64,000 bases of DNA from Mesonia sp008017825 (GTDB lineage Bacteria; Bacteroidota; Bacteroidia; Flavobacteriales; Flavobacteriaceae). The position numbers and the translations under genes are program-made. Under the pieces are notes generated by a model. The model was not told where the DNA came from. It saw nothing but the letters and a program-made list of their open reading frames with translations, and did no database searches. This document shows positions 43,301 through 51,887 of this stretch, one piece after another (position 1 is the stretch's first letter; each line of letters starts with the position of its first letter). Location: positions 11,774-75,773 of the forward strand of contig NZ_VRLS01000037.1 of the NCBI RefSeq assembly GCF_008017825.1. The letters run 5' to 3'.

Positions 43301-44782
43301 CTGCAAGAAACCTATGGGATTACGGTATACCAAGAGCAAGTGATGTTGCTTTCACAAAAGTTAGCCGATTTTACCAAAGGTGAAGCCGATGTTTTGCGTA
43401 AAGCCATGGGTAAGAAGCAAAAGGCAGTATTAGATAAAATGAAGCCTCAATTTATCAACCAAGCTGCATCGAAAGGTCATGATCCCGAAAAGTTAGAAAA
43501 AATATGGAAAGACTGGGAAGCCTTTGCGAGTTACGCTTTTAACAAATCGCATTCTACTTGTTATGCTTGGATTGCTTATCAAACCGCTTACTTAAAAGCA
43601 CATTATCCAGCAGAATATATGGCGGCGGTGCTTTCTAATAACATGAATAATATTAAAAACGTTACCTTCTTTATGGAAGAATGTAAGCGTATGAAGTTGG
43701 AAGTTTTGGGTCCAGATGTGAATGAATCCTATTTTAAATTTTCAGTAAATAAAAATAATGCCGTTCGTTTTGGAATGGGAGCGATTAAAGGTGTAGGTAG
43801 CGGAGCGGTACAAACCATTGTAGAGAATAGAAAAGATGGCGCTTATAGGTCTATTTTTGATATGGCTAAACGCATCGATTTAAGAGCAGCCAATAAAAAA
43901 GCTTTTGAGAGTTTAGCACTAGCAGGAGGTTTTGATGGCTTTAAGCCGACTCATAGAGGACAGTATTTTCACGATGAAGGAGACGGAGTTACCTTTTTAG
44001 AAAAGGTGGTGAAATACGCGGCAAAGTATCAAGAGAATCAAAACTCTTCTCAAGTGAGTTTATTTGGAGAGGCGAGTGATGTACAAATTCCAGAACCTGT
44101 AGTTCCTCCTTGCGAAGAATGGGGTACGATGGAAAAACTCCGTAAAGAAAGAGAAGTGGTGGGTATTTATATCTCGGGACACCCTTTAGATGATTTTAGG
44201 TTAGAAATGAAATACTTCTGTAACTCATCTTTAGCTTATTTAAGTGATTTAAGCACTCAAGTAAATAAAGAGTTTACGATGGGGGTAGTAGTAAGTGATG
44301 TGCAACATAGGGTGAGTAAAAATGGAAAAGGTTGGGCGATATTTACTGTAGAAGATTATAATGAATCTTATGAGTTTAAAATTTTTGGAGAAGAATACTT
44401 AAAACACCGTCACTTTTTAATGATCAATAATTTTGTGCGCGTAAGGTTATTTATTAAAGAAGGATGGACGAATAAAGACACAGGAAAAAAAGGAGAACCT
44501 AGAATACAGTTTAGAGATTTTAGTTTGCTGCACGATGTCATCGAAGAAAACGCAAAAAAACTCACCATTCAATTGAATGTTGAAGAGTTGAGCGATCAGC
44601 AAATTATATCCCTTCAAGAATTGTTTCACATTCATAAAGGAGATCATTTGCTCAATTTTGTGGTGTATGAACTGCAAGAAAAAATAAAACTCCATATGCC
44701 TAGTAGGCGTCAGAAAGTAAAAATTTGTCAAGAATTAATTACAGAGTTAGAGTCTCAAAACATCCAGTACAAGTTAAATTAA
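40397..44782 (+). CDS. dnaE: DNA polymerase III alpha subunit with fused N-terminal proofreading exonuclease
   Basis: A 1461-residue replicative polymerase. Residues 1 to ~200 are a DnaQ-like DEDDh 3'-5' exonuclease: Asp7 and Glu9 in FDTETTGL, Asp104 in GQNVGFDINI (approximate), His170 and Asp175 in AHNATAD. A PHP domain starts near residue 257 (FVHLHNHSQFS), followed by the C-family polymerase core with VGPGRGSAAGS and the catalytic Asp triad in MPDIDIDFDDE (Asp690/692/694), then a tandem HhH region and an OB fold near the C-terminus. DnaE in most bacteria is ~1160 residues with a separate DnaQ; here editing is in cis. No neighbouring gene overlaps it; an upstream double hairpin isolates it. 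Confidence 0.96.
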   Translation: MYLIFDTETTGLPKRWDAPITDSDNWPRAIQIAWQLHDEMGNLIENEDFLIRPDGFNIPYDAEKIHGISTELAQEEGISLEEGLARFKTALSKTKFVVGQNVGFDINIMGAEFFREGVENNLTELPVLDTCTEATAQLCQIPGGRGGKFKLPTLTELHQHLFKQPFAEAHNATADVEATTRCFLELIRLRVFTAEELDVSPDYFENFSEENPQVIPLIGLKHINLKKASEAIRKKMAKKEPQQDLSEAEIQENIEVLQDEDFVHLHNHSQFSILQSTISVHDLVAAAAKKNMPAVALTDHANMMGAFHFVSAVAKHNGEIKAKREAALENGEEFKEREIKAIVGCEFFVCENHLDKSRKDNGYQIVLLAKNKKGYHNLAKMSSVAYTDGFYYVPRIDKEVIKKYKDDIIVLTGNLYGEVPSKVLNIGENQAEEALLWWKEEFGEDLYIELMRHGQEDEDRVNPVLVKFAEQHQIKMIASNNTYYCDKENANAHDILLCVKDGEKQATPIGRGRGYRYGLPNQEYYFKSATEMKDLFKDLPQAITNIQEVVDKIEPFVLARDVLLPAFTIPEKFLDVKDEEDGGKRGENAYLKYLTFKGAEERYGELTDDITERLNFELSVIENTGYPGYFLIVEDFIREARKMDVSVGPGRGSAAGSAVAYCLKITNIDPIKYDLLFERFLNPDRVSMPDIDIDFDDEGRSRVMDYVIEKYGANQVAQIITYGTMAAKSSIRDTARVLDLPLSDADRIAKLIPDMSKLHKIFALDEKGIRSKFRSEEVDKVNELLNIAEGSDLEAQTVNQARILEGSVRNTGIHACGVIITPGDITNYVPVSVAKDSDLYVTQFDNSVVEDAGLLKMDFLGLKTLTLIKDTVKIVKGRHGIDLDPENFPLDDEETYALFQRGETVGIFQYESPGMQKHMQALKPTVFEDLIAMNALYRPGPMEYIPSFIARKHGDEEITYDLEDMEEYLQETYGITVYQEQVMLLSQKLADFTKGEADVLRKAMGKKQKAVLDKMKPQFINQAASKGHDPEKLEKIWKDWEAFASYAFNKSHSTCYAWIAYQTAYLKAHYPAEYMAAVLSNNMNNIKNVTFFMEECKRMKLEVLGPDVNESYFKFSVNKNNAVRFGMGAIKGVGSGAVQTIVENRKDGAYRSIFDMAKRIDLRAANKKAFESLALAGGFDGFKPTHRGQYFHDEGDGVTFLEKVVKYAAKYQENQNSSQVSLFGEASDVQIPEPVVPPCEEWGTMEKLRKEREVVGIYISGHPLDDFRLEMKYFCNSSLAYLSDLSTQVNKEFTMGVVVSDVQHRVSKNGKGWAIFTVEDYNESYEFKIFGEEYLKHRHFLMINNFVRVRLFIKEGWTNKDTGKKGEPRIQFRDFSLLHDVIEENAKKLTIQLNVEELSDQQIISLQELFHIHKGDHLLNFVVYELQEKIKLHMPSRRQKVKICQELITELESQNIQYKLN

Positions 44783-44899
44783 ATTTGAAATCATTGAGGT
44801 ATAACTTAAATTGATGCCTAAATAATAGAAACCCATTCTTAAGTGTAAGGATGATCTAAAATATTTGACTATTTTTGTATATCAATAAAAATTAAAATT

Positions 44900-45217
44900 A
44901 TGGCATTAGAAATAACAGACGCTACATTTGAAGAGCAAGTATTAAATAGTGATAAGCCTGTATTGGTAGATTTTTGGGCTGCTTGGTGCGGACCTTGTAG
45001 AATGGTTGGACCAATCATCGACGAAATTAGTAAAGACTACGACGGGAAAGCCGTAGTAGGTAAAGTTGATGTAGATGCTAACCAAGAATTTGCTGCTAAA
45101 TACGGAGTAAGAAATATTCCTACAGTATTGGTTTTTAATAAAGGTGAGTTAGTAGGTCGCCAAGTAGGAGTTTCTCCTAAAGATGCTTATACAAAAGCAA
45201 TCGACGAGTTATTATAA
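44900..45217 (+). CDS. trxA: Thioredoxin
   Basis: A 105-residue thioredoxin with the active site WCGPC (residues 29-33) in VDFWAAWCGPC, the buried Asp24, and the cis-Pro loop RNIPT. Length is standard. No signal peptide, so cytosolic. It is 117 bases after dnaE and is followed by its own terminator. Confidence 0.97.
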   Translation: MALEITDATFEEQVLNSDKPVLVDFWAAWCGPCRMVGPIIDEISKDYDGKAVVGKVDVDANQEFAAKYGVRNIPTVLVFNKGELVGRQVGVSPKDAYTKAIDELL

Positions 45218-45240
45218 ATCACTCTTTTAAGATTATAGAA

Positions 45241-45270
45241 AAAAGGTTTAGCTTAATTGCTAAACCTTTT
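45241..45270 (+). terminator. Rho-independent terminator after trxA
   Basis: AAAAGGTTTAGC and GCTAAACCTTTT form a 12-bp stem with a 6-base loop and trailing T. Confidence 0.93.
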
Positions 45271-45300
45271 TTATTTTAGACAAAACTCCAACCATTAAAA

Positions 45301-46230
45301 ATGAAGCTGCAAGAAGAAATAAATAAGAGTGAGGGATTTGGAAATTTAGACCATTTGGCCAATCAAATTGTAGAGGGGTTTATTTCGGGAATGCATAAAA
45401 GTCCGTTTCACGGCTTTTCGGCAGAGTTTGCAGAGCACAAGATTTATAACAGTGGAGAAAGTACCAAGCATATAGATTGGAAGCTGTACGCAAAGACAGA
45501 TAAGCTCTACACCAAACGCTATGAAGAAGAAACTAACCTACGCTGTCATGTGATCATCGATAATTCCTCTTCTATGCATTATCCACGATTAAAAACACAG
45601 AGCCTAAAAGAATATAATAAGATTGGTTTTTCCGCCTTAGCGACGGTAAGTTTAATGAAGTTGTTGAAGAAGCAACGAGATGCCATGGGATTAAGTCTAT
45701 ACAGTGAAGATTATGATTATTATCTACCAGAGAAGGGAAGTGAAAGGCATTTTCAATTACTGGTACATCAATTAGAAGAAACATTAAAGAAAATTCCGCA
45801 GCAGCGAAAAACAGAAACCTATACCTATTTGCACCAAATTGCAGAGAAGCTAAAGCGGAGATCTCTTGTTTTCTTGTTTACGGATATGTTTCAGGCAGAA
45901 GAGGAGGAGCAGCGCTTATTTGAAGCTCTCCGGCATTTAAAATACAATAAACACGAGTTAGTGTTGTTTCATACATTTGATAAAGAAAAAGAAATCGATT
46001 TTGAATTTGATGAAACTCCTAAGCGGTTTACTGATGTTGAAACAGGAGAGGTGATACCGCTTTACGCGGAAAATGTAAAAGAAGCTTATCAAAAAGAACT
46101 AAAAGAATATGTAAAACATTTATCACAGATGTGTCTTCAATACCGAATTAAATATGTTCCCGTAGATATTAAAGAAAATTTTGATAAAATTCTGACAACC
46201 TATCTTGTTGAAAGACAAAAATTTAAATAA
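45301..46230 (+). CDS. DUF58 protein with vWA-like fold
   Basis: A 309-residue DUF58 family protein. The N-terminal FHGFSAEFAEHKIYNSGES and DWKLYAKTDKLYTKRYEEE segments are the family signature; a MIDAS-like DNSSSMH follows near residue 90 and FLFTDMF near 200. In other Bacteroidota the DUF58 gene normally sits with a MoxR ATPase and vWA/BatABCD genes; none is present here, so it is a stand-alone copy. Confidence 0.88.
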   Translation: MKLQEEINKSEGFGNLDHLANQIVEGFISGMHKSPFHGFSAEFAEHKIYNSGESTKHIDWKLYAKTDKLYTKRYEEETNLRCHVIIDNSSSMHYPRLKTQSLKEYNKIGFSALATVSLMKLLKKQRDAMGLSLYSEDYDYYLPEKGSERHFQLLVHQLEETLKKIPQQRKTETYTYLHQIAEKLKRRSLVFLFTDMFQAEEEEQRLFEALRHLKYNKHELVLFHTFDKEKEIDFEFDETPKRFTDVETGEVIPLYAENVKEAYQKELKEYVKHLSQMCLQYRIKYVPVDIKENFDKILTTYLVERQKFK

Positions 46231-46267
46231 TCTATTGAAAATAAATTGAAAAAAAGCTTTAAATAAT

Positions 46268-46298
46268 TTTGCTGAAGTGATAAAAGAGTATATATTTG
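46268..46298 (+). promoter_or_regulatory. Promoter of tRNA-Asp
   Basis: TTTG (46268-46271), a 19-base spacer and TATATTTG (46291-46298) match both elements of the Bacteroidota TTTG/TAnnTTTG promoter with standard spacing, 18 bases before the tRNA. Confidence 0.75.
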
Positions 46299-46316
46299 CA
46301 CTCGCAATTAAGCAAC

Positions 46317-46390
46317 GGTCTGGTAGTTCAGTTGGTTAGAATACCTGCCTGTCACGCAGGGGGTCGCGAGTTCGAGTCTCGTCCAGACCG
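46317..46390 (+). tRNA. tRNA-Asp (anticodon GTC)
   Basis: Acceptor GGTCTGG/CCAGACC, D-stem GTTC/GAAT, anticodon stem CCTGC/GCAGG, loop CTGTCAC with anticodon GTC at 46351-46353, T-stem GCGAG/CTCGT. The discriminator is G (46390), as required for tRNA-Asp. The 3' CCA is not encoded. Confidence 0.97.
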
Positions 46391-46401
46391 CAAAATTGTT
46401 A

Positions 46402-46434
46402 AAAAGCTTCAATGTCACATTGAGGCTTTTTTTT
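46402..46434 (+). terminator. Terminator after tRNA-Asp
   Basis: AAAAGCTTCAATG and CATTGAGGCTTTT form a 13-bp stem with one wobble around TCA, followed by eight T. Confidence 0.9.
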
Positions 46435-46633
46435 ACGAAGTTGTGTTGTGTATGTCAAGTTCAAGCTTGACATCTAGGTTTAAGTAGTGTTAAACCAATG
46501 AAGAGCTTTTCCTGTAAGAAGGAGAGGCTTTTTTTATTTTAGGCTATTGCGAGTCAAAAGTCAATTTTTAAGGTGTGCCAAAGCTACTCTAAGTTCTGAA
46601 CAAAGGGCTAGGGTGTTATATAGAAATACGTAC

Positions 46634-46678
46634 AAAGCAAAAAAGCCTTTTCAAGTGATGAATAGGCTTTTTTGCTTT
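46634..46678 (-). terminator. Terminator of the sigma/FecR/receptor operon
   Basis: AAAGCAAAAAAGCCT (46634-46648) and AGGCTTTTTTGCTTT (46664-46678) form a 15-bp perfect stem, 15 bases after the stop of the DUF4249 gene. The rest of 46435-46633 contains only an AAGTTCAAGCTTGA-type short palindrome and no supported gene. Confidence 0.85.
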
Positions 46679-46692
46679 ACAGTACTGTAAGT

Positions 46693-47526
46693 TTACTCAA
46701 CTGTATAGGTAAATTGATGACCTTCAGAAAGTCGAAAGTAACCCAAAGCATAATTTTCCGTTTGGGTTTGGTTGATGATGTTCCCTCTTATGTTAGCTGG
46801 AGGAGTCGAAAAAGGGTTTCCGCTGGTAGTTTCAAGAATTAAATTCATATAGTTATAGAAAGAGGCTGAAATCCCTCTAAACGTAATCCTTATATCGTCT
46901 CCAACTTCTAAATCTTCATCAGAGAAACTGTCTTCAATTTCATTTCCGTTATAGAAATCGTCATCGGTAAGATTGTACTCAGGAAGAGGTAAGAAAGTGG
47001 TGCGTATATCGGTTAAATAGAAATTAGTTTCGTCTATGGGGTCGTTGTAAAAAAAGCTCACTTCAATTTCATCCCCTAAAAATCCTCCTTCATCATCTTG
47101 CTCTATTCTGTTAATTTCAGGTACAGGAATCAGCGTCTCCGTCGCAGTATAAAGTTCTTCATCGACCACAATCTCCAACGTGTAGGTTTCTAGTAATTGA
47201 GGGAGAAAATCGGTACACTTATAAGTGCCTTCCTCTTCTGATTCTTGAAATATAAAACTCTCTCCTACACTGTTTTTAATGAGAACTTGAGCATCGGAAA
47301 CCTTGATCGTCTCGGTTTCATAGTAATTGGTTAACCGACTTAATTTGATTTCTTGTTGAGTACCATCGGTTTGTTTCTTCCAGAGGATTTCAGCATCAAT
47401 TACCAGACGTTCACTACTAGAGTCTAAGTCAACATCTATAACATCCTCGCAAGAGCTGAAGAGTAGAGTAGAGAAAAGGATAAAAAACAGACTTAATTTT
47501 GGTATATATGGTTTTAATAGACTCAT
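46693..47526 (-). CDS. DUF4249 lipoprotein
   Basis: A 277-residue lipoprotein with lipobox FSSC (Cys26) followed by Glu-Asp, so probably at the outer membrane. The EDVIDVDL start of the mature part, LVIDAEI and a beta-rich body are typical of DUF4249, a family found immediately downstream of TonB receptors in Bacteroidota. It starts 3 bases after the receptor stop and is the last gene of the five-gene sigma operon. Probably a receptor accessory; ligand unknown. Confidence 0.88.
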   Translation of the reverse strand: MSLLKPYIPKLSLFFILFSTLLFSSCEDVIDVDLDSSSERLVIDAEILWKKQTDGTQQEIKLSRLTNYYETETIKVSDAQVLIKNSVGESFIFQESEEEGTYKCTDFLPQLLETYTLEIVVDEELYTATETLIPVPEINRIEQDDEGGFLGDEIEVSFFYNDPIDETNFYLTDIRTTFLPLPEYNLTDDDFYNGNEIEDSFSDEDLEVGDDIRITFRGISASFYNYMNLILETTSGNPFSTPPANIRGNIINQTQTENYALGYFRLSEGHQFTYTVE

Positions 47527-47529
47527 GGT

Positions 47530-50139
47530 TTAAAATTTAAAGTTATAAGAAACACTTGGTAAAATACCAAATATAGATAAGCGTCGGGCTTCATTTATTC
47601 CAGTATCATCATTGGTGGTAAAGCGAATGGAGGCGGCATTTTTTTGATTGTAAACGTTGTAAATACTAAACACCCAATAGCTTTGCCAGTTTTTCTCTTT
47701 TTTTTGTGTTGGGGTGTATGTGGCAGCTAAATCTAAATGGTGATAGGTAGGGAGTCGATTTTCATTTCTAAGCGAATAATTAGGAACGGGAATCCCACCA
47801 ATTTCATAGTAGCCATTAGGAAAAGTAACGGGTTGTCCTGATTGCAGATTAAAATTGGCGCTAAAAGACCACTTATCACTATAATCATAATTTCCGGTTA
47901 GGTTAAGGTTGTGTAGCTTATCATAAGGCGATAAGTACCAATCACCATTGGCAATACCTGGATCTTCTGCCGTATTTCCCGTTGTTTTTTGTTCGGCTCT
48001 AGAAAGGGTGTAAGATGCCCAACCTGTAAATTTCCCTTTGTTTTTTCTGAATAGAACTTCCAATCCATAAGCGCGCGCTTTTCCGTTTAAAATCACGCGC
48101 TCTATATTATTGTTTGCGATGAGGTCGGCGCCATCTACATAATCTATACGATTGTCAATATTTTTATAAAATACCTCGGTTTCTAGAGAATACATTTTGT
48201 TACTGAAGTTTTTAAAATATCCAAAAGCATACTGGTTAAGGAGTTGAGGTTCTATAAACGGACCGCTAGGAGTCCAAATATTCACAGGAGTAGGAGATTG
48301 GCTGTTAGAGATCATATGAAGATACTGTGCCATTCTATTGTAACTCGCCTTAAAAGAGGTGTCATCGTTTAAAGCATAAGAAATCGCTATGCGGGGTTCA
48401 AAATTATCGAAACTAGAAATTTGATCTCCTTTCTCGTAATTTCTAGTGCCATTGGGTTCTGCTTCTTCATAGATATTAAAATCAGCATTATAAATCACGG
48501 GTTGATTATTTTCATAGGTGCTGATGCTTTGCGGACCAAAACGATAGAACATGCTATAGCGTAAACCGTATCGTACATTAAGTTTTTCGGTAATACGTTG
48601 TTCAACATCAAGAAAAAAGGAAGGTTCTAAAGCATACTTTTTATCTAATTGCTGATAGTTAAACTGGGAAGTTTCTCCTTCTGGCTGCAAAGTGCCTGGA
48701 TTAAATGTATAGTAAATCGCTTGGGCGCCATAGTTGAGTTGTATATTTTCAGATAAGTAATGTTTCCAATCGTAGGTAAGTCCGTAACTTTTAATATTGC
48801 TTTCCCATTTAAAATCTAAAGAGTTAAAACTTAAATTAAACTGGTAATCACTATAAAAAAGGGAGAGGTGCGTATTGATGTCATCATTAAAACGATGTTG
48901 CCATTTTAGATTAGCCATCGTATTCCCATAAGTGCTCAAAAAATTATCACTAATATCAAAGATGTCATTCCCGTAATAGGCAGAAAAACTTAAAGCATTT
49001 TTGTCATTCATTCGATAGTTGAGTTGGGTATTGATATCATAAAATTGAGCGGAATTATCATTATCGGCTAATTTTAAAAACAAGTGCGCATAAGAAGTTC
49101 TTCCGGCAAGCATAAAAGAACCTTTGTCTTTTTGTAAAGGTCCTTCAACTTTTAGCTTACTAGAGATAAGTCCAATGCTTCCTTCGGCGTCAAAATCTTG
49201 ATCATTTCCAGTATGTTGATGCACGTCTAAAACCGATGATACTCGCCCGCCAAACTTAGAGGGAATTCCGCCTTTGTATAGTTTTAGATGATTCACGGCA
49301 TCGGCATTAAATACGGAGAAAAACCCAAACATATGCGAATCGTTATAAATAGGAGTACCGTCTAAAAGCACTAAATTTTGATCTGCCGCTCCGCCTCGTA
49401 CATTAAAACCAGAGGAGCTTTCTCCAGCATTGGTCACCCCAGGCAGGGTTAAAAGTGACTTTAAGGGGTCGGGTTCGCCCATCGCTACAGGAATTTGCTT
49501 AATTTCTTGCATGGACAGACTATTAACGCTCATTTGTGGTTTTTTAATATCTACCGCTTTATCATTTTGGGTAATAATCACTTCCTCTAGGGATTCTCCG
49601 CTTTCTTCCATAGAGAGGTTAAGCTTGGTGTTTTTAGTAAGCTTTACGGTTTCTTCTCTATCAGCAAAACCTAAATACGTGATGATTAACGTGTAAGTTC
49701 CTTGTAGCAATTGTAGCGAGAATTCTCCCTTTTCATTCGTGGTGGTTCCCGTAGCTTGCTCTTTTACATATATATTTACTTCTGCTAAAGCCTGTTCATT
49801 AGGGTCAACTATGGTTCCAGAAAGCTGAAATCTTTGTTGTGAAACATTCTTAAGAGCTTTTACGGTAATGGTATTTCCAATAAGTTGAAAATCGTAATGC
49901 TGATTTCGATTGAGTTGAGCAATTAAATTTTCTTTATTCAACTCATCGAGGTTCATAGCATCAGATATTTTCCAATTCAGGTTAACACTATCGCTATAAG
50001 CAAAGGTATACGGAGTTTGTTTTTCTATTTGCTGAATAAAGTCTTTTAAATTAGAGGGTTCCTTTTTTAGGTGTATTTGTTGGGCTTTTAGGTGTTGAAA
50101 ACAGCAACAAAAGAATAAGATTAAAAGCGTTGGCTTCAT
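47530..50139 (-). CDS. TonB-dependent transducer-type receptor (STN + carboxypeptidase-like domain)
   Basis: An 869-residue outer-membrane receptor. Signal peptide to about residue 19 (HLKAQ), a secretin/TonB short N-terminal (STN) domain at ~20-95 (PSNLKDFIQQIEKQTPYTF), a CarboxypepD_reg-like domain at ~103-180 (LSGTIVDPNEQALAEVNIYV), a plug with SLLTLPGVTNAGESSSGFNVRGG, and a barrel ending SVSYNFKF. The STN domain is the part that in FecA-type systems contacts the FecR anti-sigma factor, and fecR plus sigma genes lie directly upstream. This is therefore likely a signal-transducing receptor that induces its own operon. Confidence 0.92.
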   Translation of the reverse strand: MKPTLLILFFCCCFQHLKAQQIHLKKEPSNLKDFIQQIEKQTPYTFAYSDSVNLNWKISDAMNLDELNKENLIAQLNRNQHYDFQLIGNTITVKALKNVSQQRFQLSGTIVDPNEQALAEVNIYVKEQATGTTTNEKGEFSLQLLQGTYTLIITYLGFADREETVKLTKNTKLNLSMEESGESLEEVIITQNDKAVDIKKPQMSVNSLSMQEIKQIPVAMGEPDPLKSLLTLPGVTNAGESSSGFNVRGGAADQNLVLLDGTPIYNDSHMFGFFSVFNADAVNHLKLYKGGIPSKFGGRVSSVLDVHQHTGNDQDFDAEGSIGLISSKLKVEGPLQKDKGSFMLAGRTSYAHLFLKLADNDNSAQFYDINTQLNYRMNDKNALSFSAYYGNDIFDISDNFLSTYGNTMANLKWQHRFNDDINTHLSLFYSDYQFNLSFNSLDFKWESNIKSYGLTYDWKHYLSENIQLNYGAQAIYYTFNPGTLQPEGETSQFNYQQLDKKYALEPSFFLDVEQRITEKLNVRYGLRYSMFYRFGPQSISTYENNQPVIYNADFNIYEEAEPNGTRNYEKGDQISSFDNFEPRIAISYALNDDTSFKASYNRMAQYLHMISNSQSPTPVNIWTPSGPFIEPQLLNQYAFGYFKNFSNKMYSLETEVFYKNIDNRIDYVDGADLIANNNIERVILNGKARAYGLEVLFRKNKGKFTGWASYTLSRAEQKTTGNTAEDPGIANGDWYLSPYDKLHNLNLTGNYDYSDKWSFSANFNLQSGQPVTFPNGYYEIGGIPVPNYSLRNENRLPTYHHLDLAATYTPTQKKEKNWQSYWVFSIYNVYNQKNAASIRFTTNDDTGINEARRLSIFGILPSVSYNFKF

Positions 50140-50167
50140 AGTGTGGTTAAGTTAGTAAGATGAGGTA

Positions 50168-51022
50168 TTAAGATTGAAATGTGATGCGTTTCTGTTGGTG
50201 ATCTATATGGTAATCTAAGTTGTAAACTTGAGCTAAAACCTGAATCACATGATCTAATGATTCTCGCTTCTTAATTTTGAGGGTGATGTTTTTATTGATT
50301 TTATCTGATTGAAATTCAACTTTATATTGGTAATTAGTCTCTATATAATTGATCAACTCGTGTAAGGGGGCGTTCTTAAATTCTTTAAACAAATTGAAAG
50401 CTATTATTTTTACTTGATCATCTTCAGCAATAAAACTTTCTCCCGGAGCAATTAACCAATTTTTAGCAGAGCCTTCAACATTCATTTGAATACTTCCTTC
50501 ATATAAGTCTACTTGAGTTTTATTTTTTATAGGACTGCTGATGCGGAAAGAGGTTCCGAGCACGGTAGTAGTGGTTTGCTTGTGATCAACTTGAAATGGA
50601 TGTGCTTTGTCTTTGGTGACGTTAAAAAAAGCTTCTCCTTTTAAGTGCACCTTTCTATTTTGTTTAAAATCTTTAGCATAACTGATTTCAGCCTGAGCGG
50701 CGAGTTCAATTTGAGAACTGTCAGGTAAATACACCAACTTAAGACTGGTAGTAGGGTTTTTGATAATGTTAGTTTCTGCTAATAACGGGGTGCTAGTGCT
50801 GGTTTCATGCGACAGGTAAGGGAGTAAACCGGTAACCCCTATTAAAATCAGAAGAGAAGCTGCTATAGCATATTTATAATACGAAGTTTTGTGTGCTTTT
50901 TTCTCTTTAAATACTTCTTGGTTAAACTTTTCCCAAGCGGCTTCTTTTTCTTCGGTAGCTTTTTTAGGATGAGACTTATTCCAAAGGTTTTCAAATTCCT
51001 TATTTATATGATTAGAATCCAT
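50168..51022 (-). CDS. FecR-type anti-sigma factor
   Basis: A 284-residue inner-membrane anti-sigma factor. Cytosolic N-terminus (~1-47, EFENLWNKSH), one transmembrane helix (~48-68, YAIAASLLILIGVTGLL), a periplasmic FecR domain (PDSSQIELAAQAEISYAKDF) and a C-terminal DUF4974/STN-like module (APLHELINYIETNYQYKVEF). It would hold the ECF sigma factor until the receptor signals. The receptor gene follows after 28 bases; the small HMA-like gene precedes it by 3 bases. Confidence 0.92.
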   Translation of the reverse strand: MDSNHINKEFENLWNKSHPKKATEEKEAAWEKFNQEVFKEKKAHKTSYYKYAIAASLLILIGVTGLLPYLSHETSTSTPLLAETNIIKNPTTSLKLVYLPDSSQIELAAQAEISYAKDFKQNRKVHLKGEAFFNVTKDKAHPFQVDHKQTTTTVLGTSFRISSPIKNKTQVDLYEGSIQMNVEGSAKNWLIAPGESFIAEDDQVKIIAFNLFKEFKNAPLHELINYIETNYQYKVEFQSDKINKNITLKIKKRESLDHVIQVLAQVYNLDYHIDHQQKRITFQS

Positions 51023-51025
51023 AAT

Positions 51026-51232
51026 TTATAATTTTTCGCAGAGGTATCCCTCTTGGAGTAGAACATTTGAAGTTAAATCAAAATTTTCTCGATTGCCTTC
51101 CATCCTTAAAATACGATCACAATCCTCCAAGTCAAAATTAATATGACAATCTGAAAAATAAAGTTGTAAAATTTTTATCATCCGCTCTACTTGGCGAACT
51201 GTGGAAACATTGGTTTTAAATACTTCTACCAT
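51026..51232 (-). CDS. Small HMA-like protein between sigma factor and anti-sigma genes
   Basis: A 68-residue soluble protein with a beta-alpha-beta-beta-alpha-beta pattern like heavy-metal-associated domains (VEVFKTNVSTVRQVERMI, INFDLEDCDRILRMEG). The HMA CxxC is absent; its Cys are at 29, 38 and 65. I recognise the fold pattern as a widespread flavobacterial small protein but not a function. Its position inside the sigma/FecR operon, 3 bases before fecR and 54 after the sigma gene, suggests it is co-expressed with them. Confidence 0.7.
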   Translation of the reverse strand: MVEVFKTNVSTVRQVERMIKILQLYFSDCHINFDLEDCDRILRMEGNRENFDLTSNVLLQEGYLCEKL

Positions 51233-51286
51233 CTTAATAGATCTCTTTTCTTATAAGACAAACGAGAAAGTAAAAGTTCCTAATGC

Positions 51287-51820
51287 TTATTCAACTTTTT
51301 TTAAAATAAATTGATGGGCAAGGTAAATATGATTGGCAATAGTCTTAGGAGAGAGCTGGGTGATTTCAGCGATTTCTTTATAGGAATAGTTTTGTAATTT
51401 ATGGAGGCTATAAATTTTTTGTTGCTGTCGCGGAAGCTGCTGTATAAGTCGGTGCAGTTGTTCTATTTGAAGTTCAATTTCTTTAAGTGAACTTTCCTCT
51501 TCCTCTACCTCCTTTAAAAATGAAGGTTCTAAGCGGATTACTTTATTTTCTCTTTGAAGATGATTTAAGATAAGGTTTTTACAGATAACAAATAACTGTT
51601 TTTCAAAACTTACTTCTTCTTTTAAAAGCGCTCTGTTTTCATACAATTTAAGAAAGGTTTCATGAACAAAATCTTCTGGAGTGAGCAACTGAAAGTTAAA
51701 ATAAGAACCCACCCCAATAAGGTGATCGTAAAATAAGAAGTAAGCTTCTTTATATGCTTTAGGATTCCCCTTTTTAAGAAGCTTTATAAGTTTTCTGTCG
51801 GTATTTTTATTTATCACCAC
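51287..51820 (-). CDS. ECF-type RNA polymerase sigma factor
   Basis: A 177-residue sigma-70 family ECF factor. Region 2 includes TPEDFVHETFLKLYEN; region 4 is the HTH SYKEIAEITQLSPKTIANHI near the C-terminus. The linker (about residues 105-125) is Glu-rich. It is the first gene of the operon with the HMA-like protein, FecR, receptor and DUF4249 lipoprotein, and is the probable activator of that operon. Confidence 0.93.
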   Translation of the reverse strand: MVINKNTDRKLIKLLKKGNPKAYKEAYFLFYDHLIGVGSYFNFQLLTPEDFVHETFLKLYENRALLKEEVSFEKQLFVICKNLILNHLQRENKVIRLEPSFLKEVEEEESSLKEIELQIEQLHRLIQQLPRQQQKIYSLHKLQNYSYKEIAEITQLSPKTIANHIYLAHQFILKKVE

Positions 51821-51887
51821 AATACAATTAGCTAATGGTATAACTATTTACTTAGAAAAATATTTTATGCAAGCTTAAAGAAACTCC

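Noticed and set aside
46296..46487. 63-codon ORF over tRNA-Asp
   Set aside because: It lies on the tRNA and its terminator; the tRNA fold is complete and explains the sequence.
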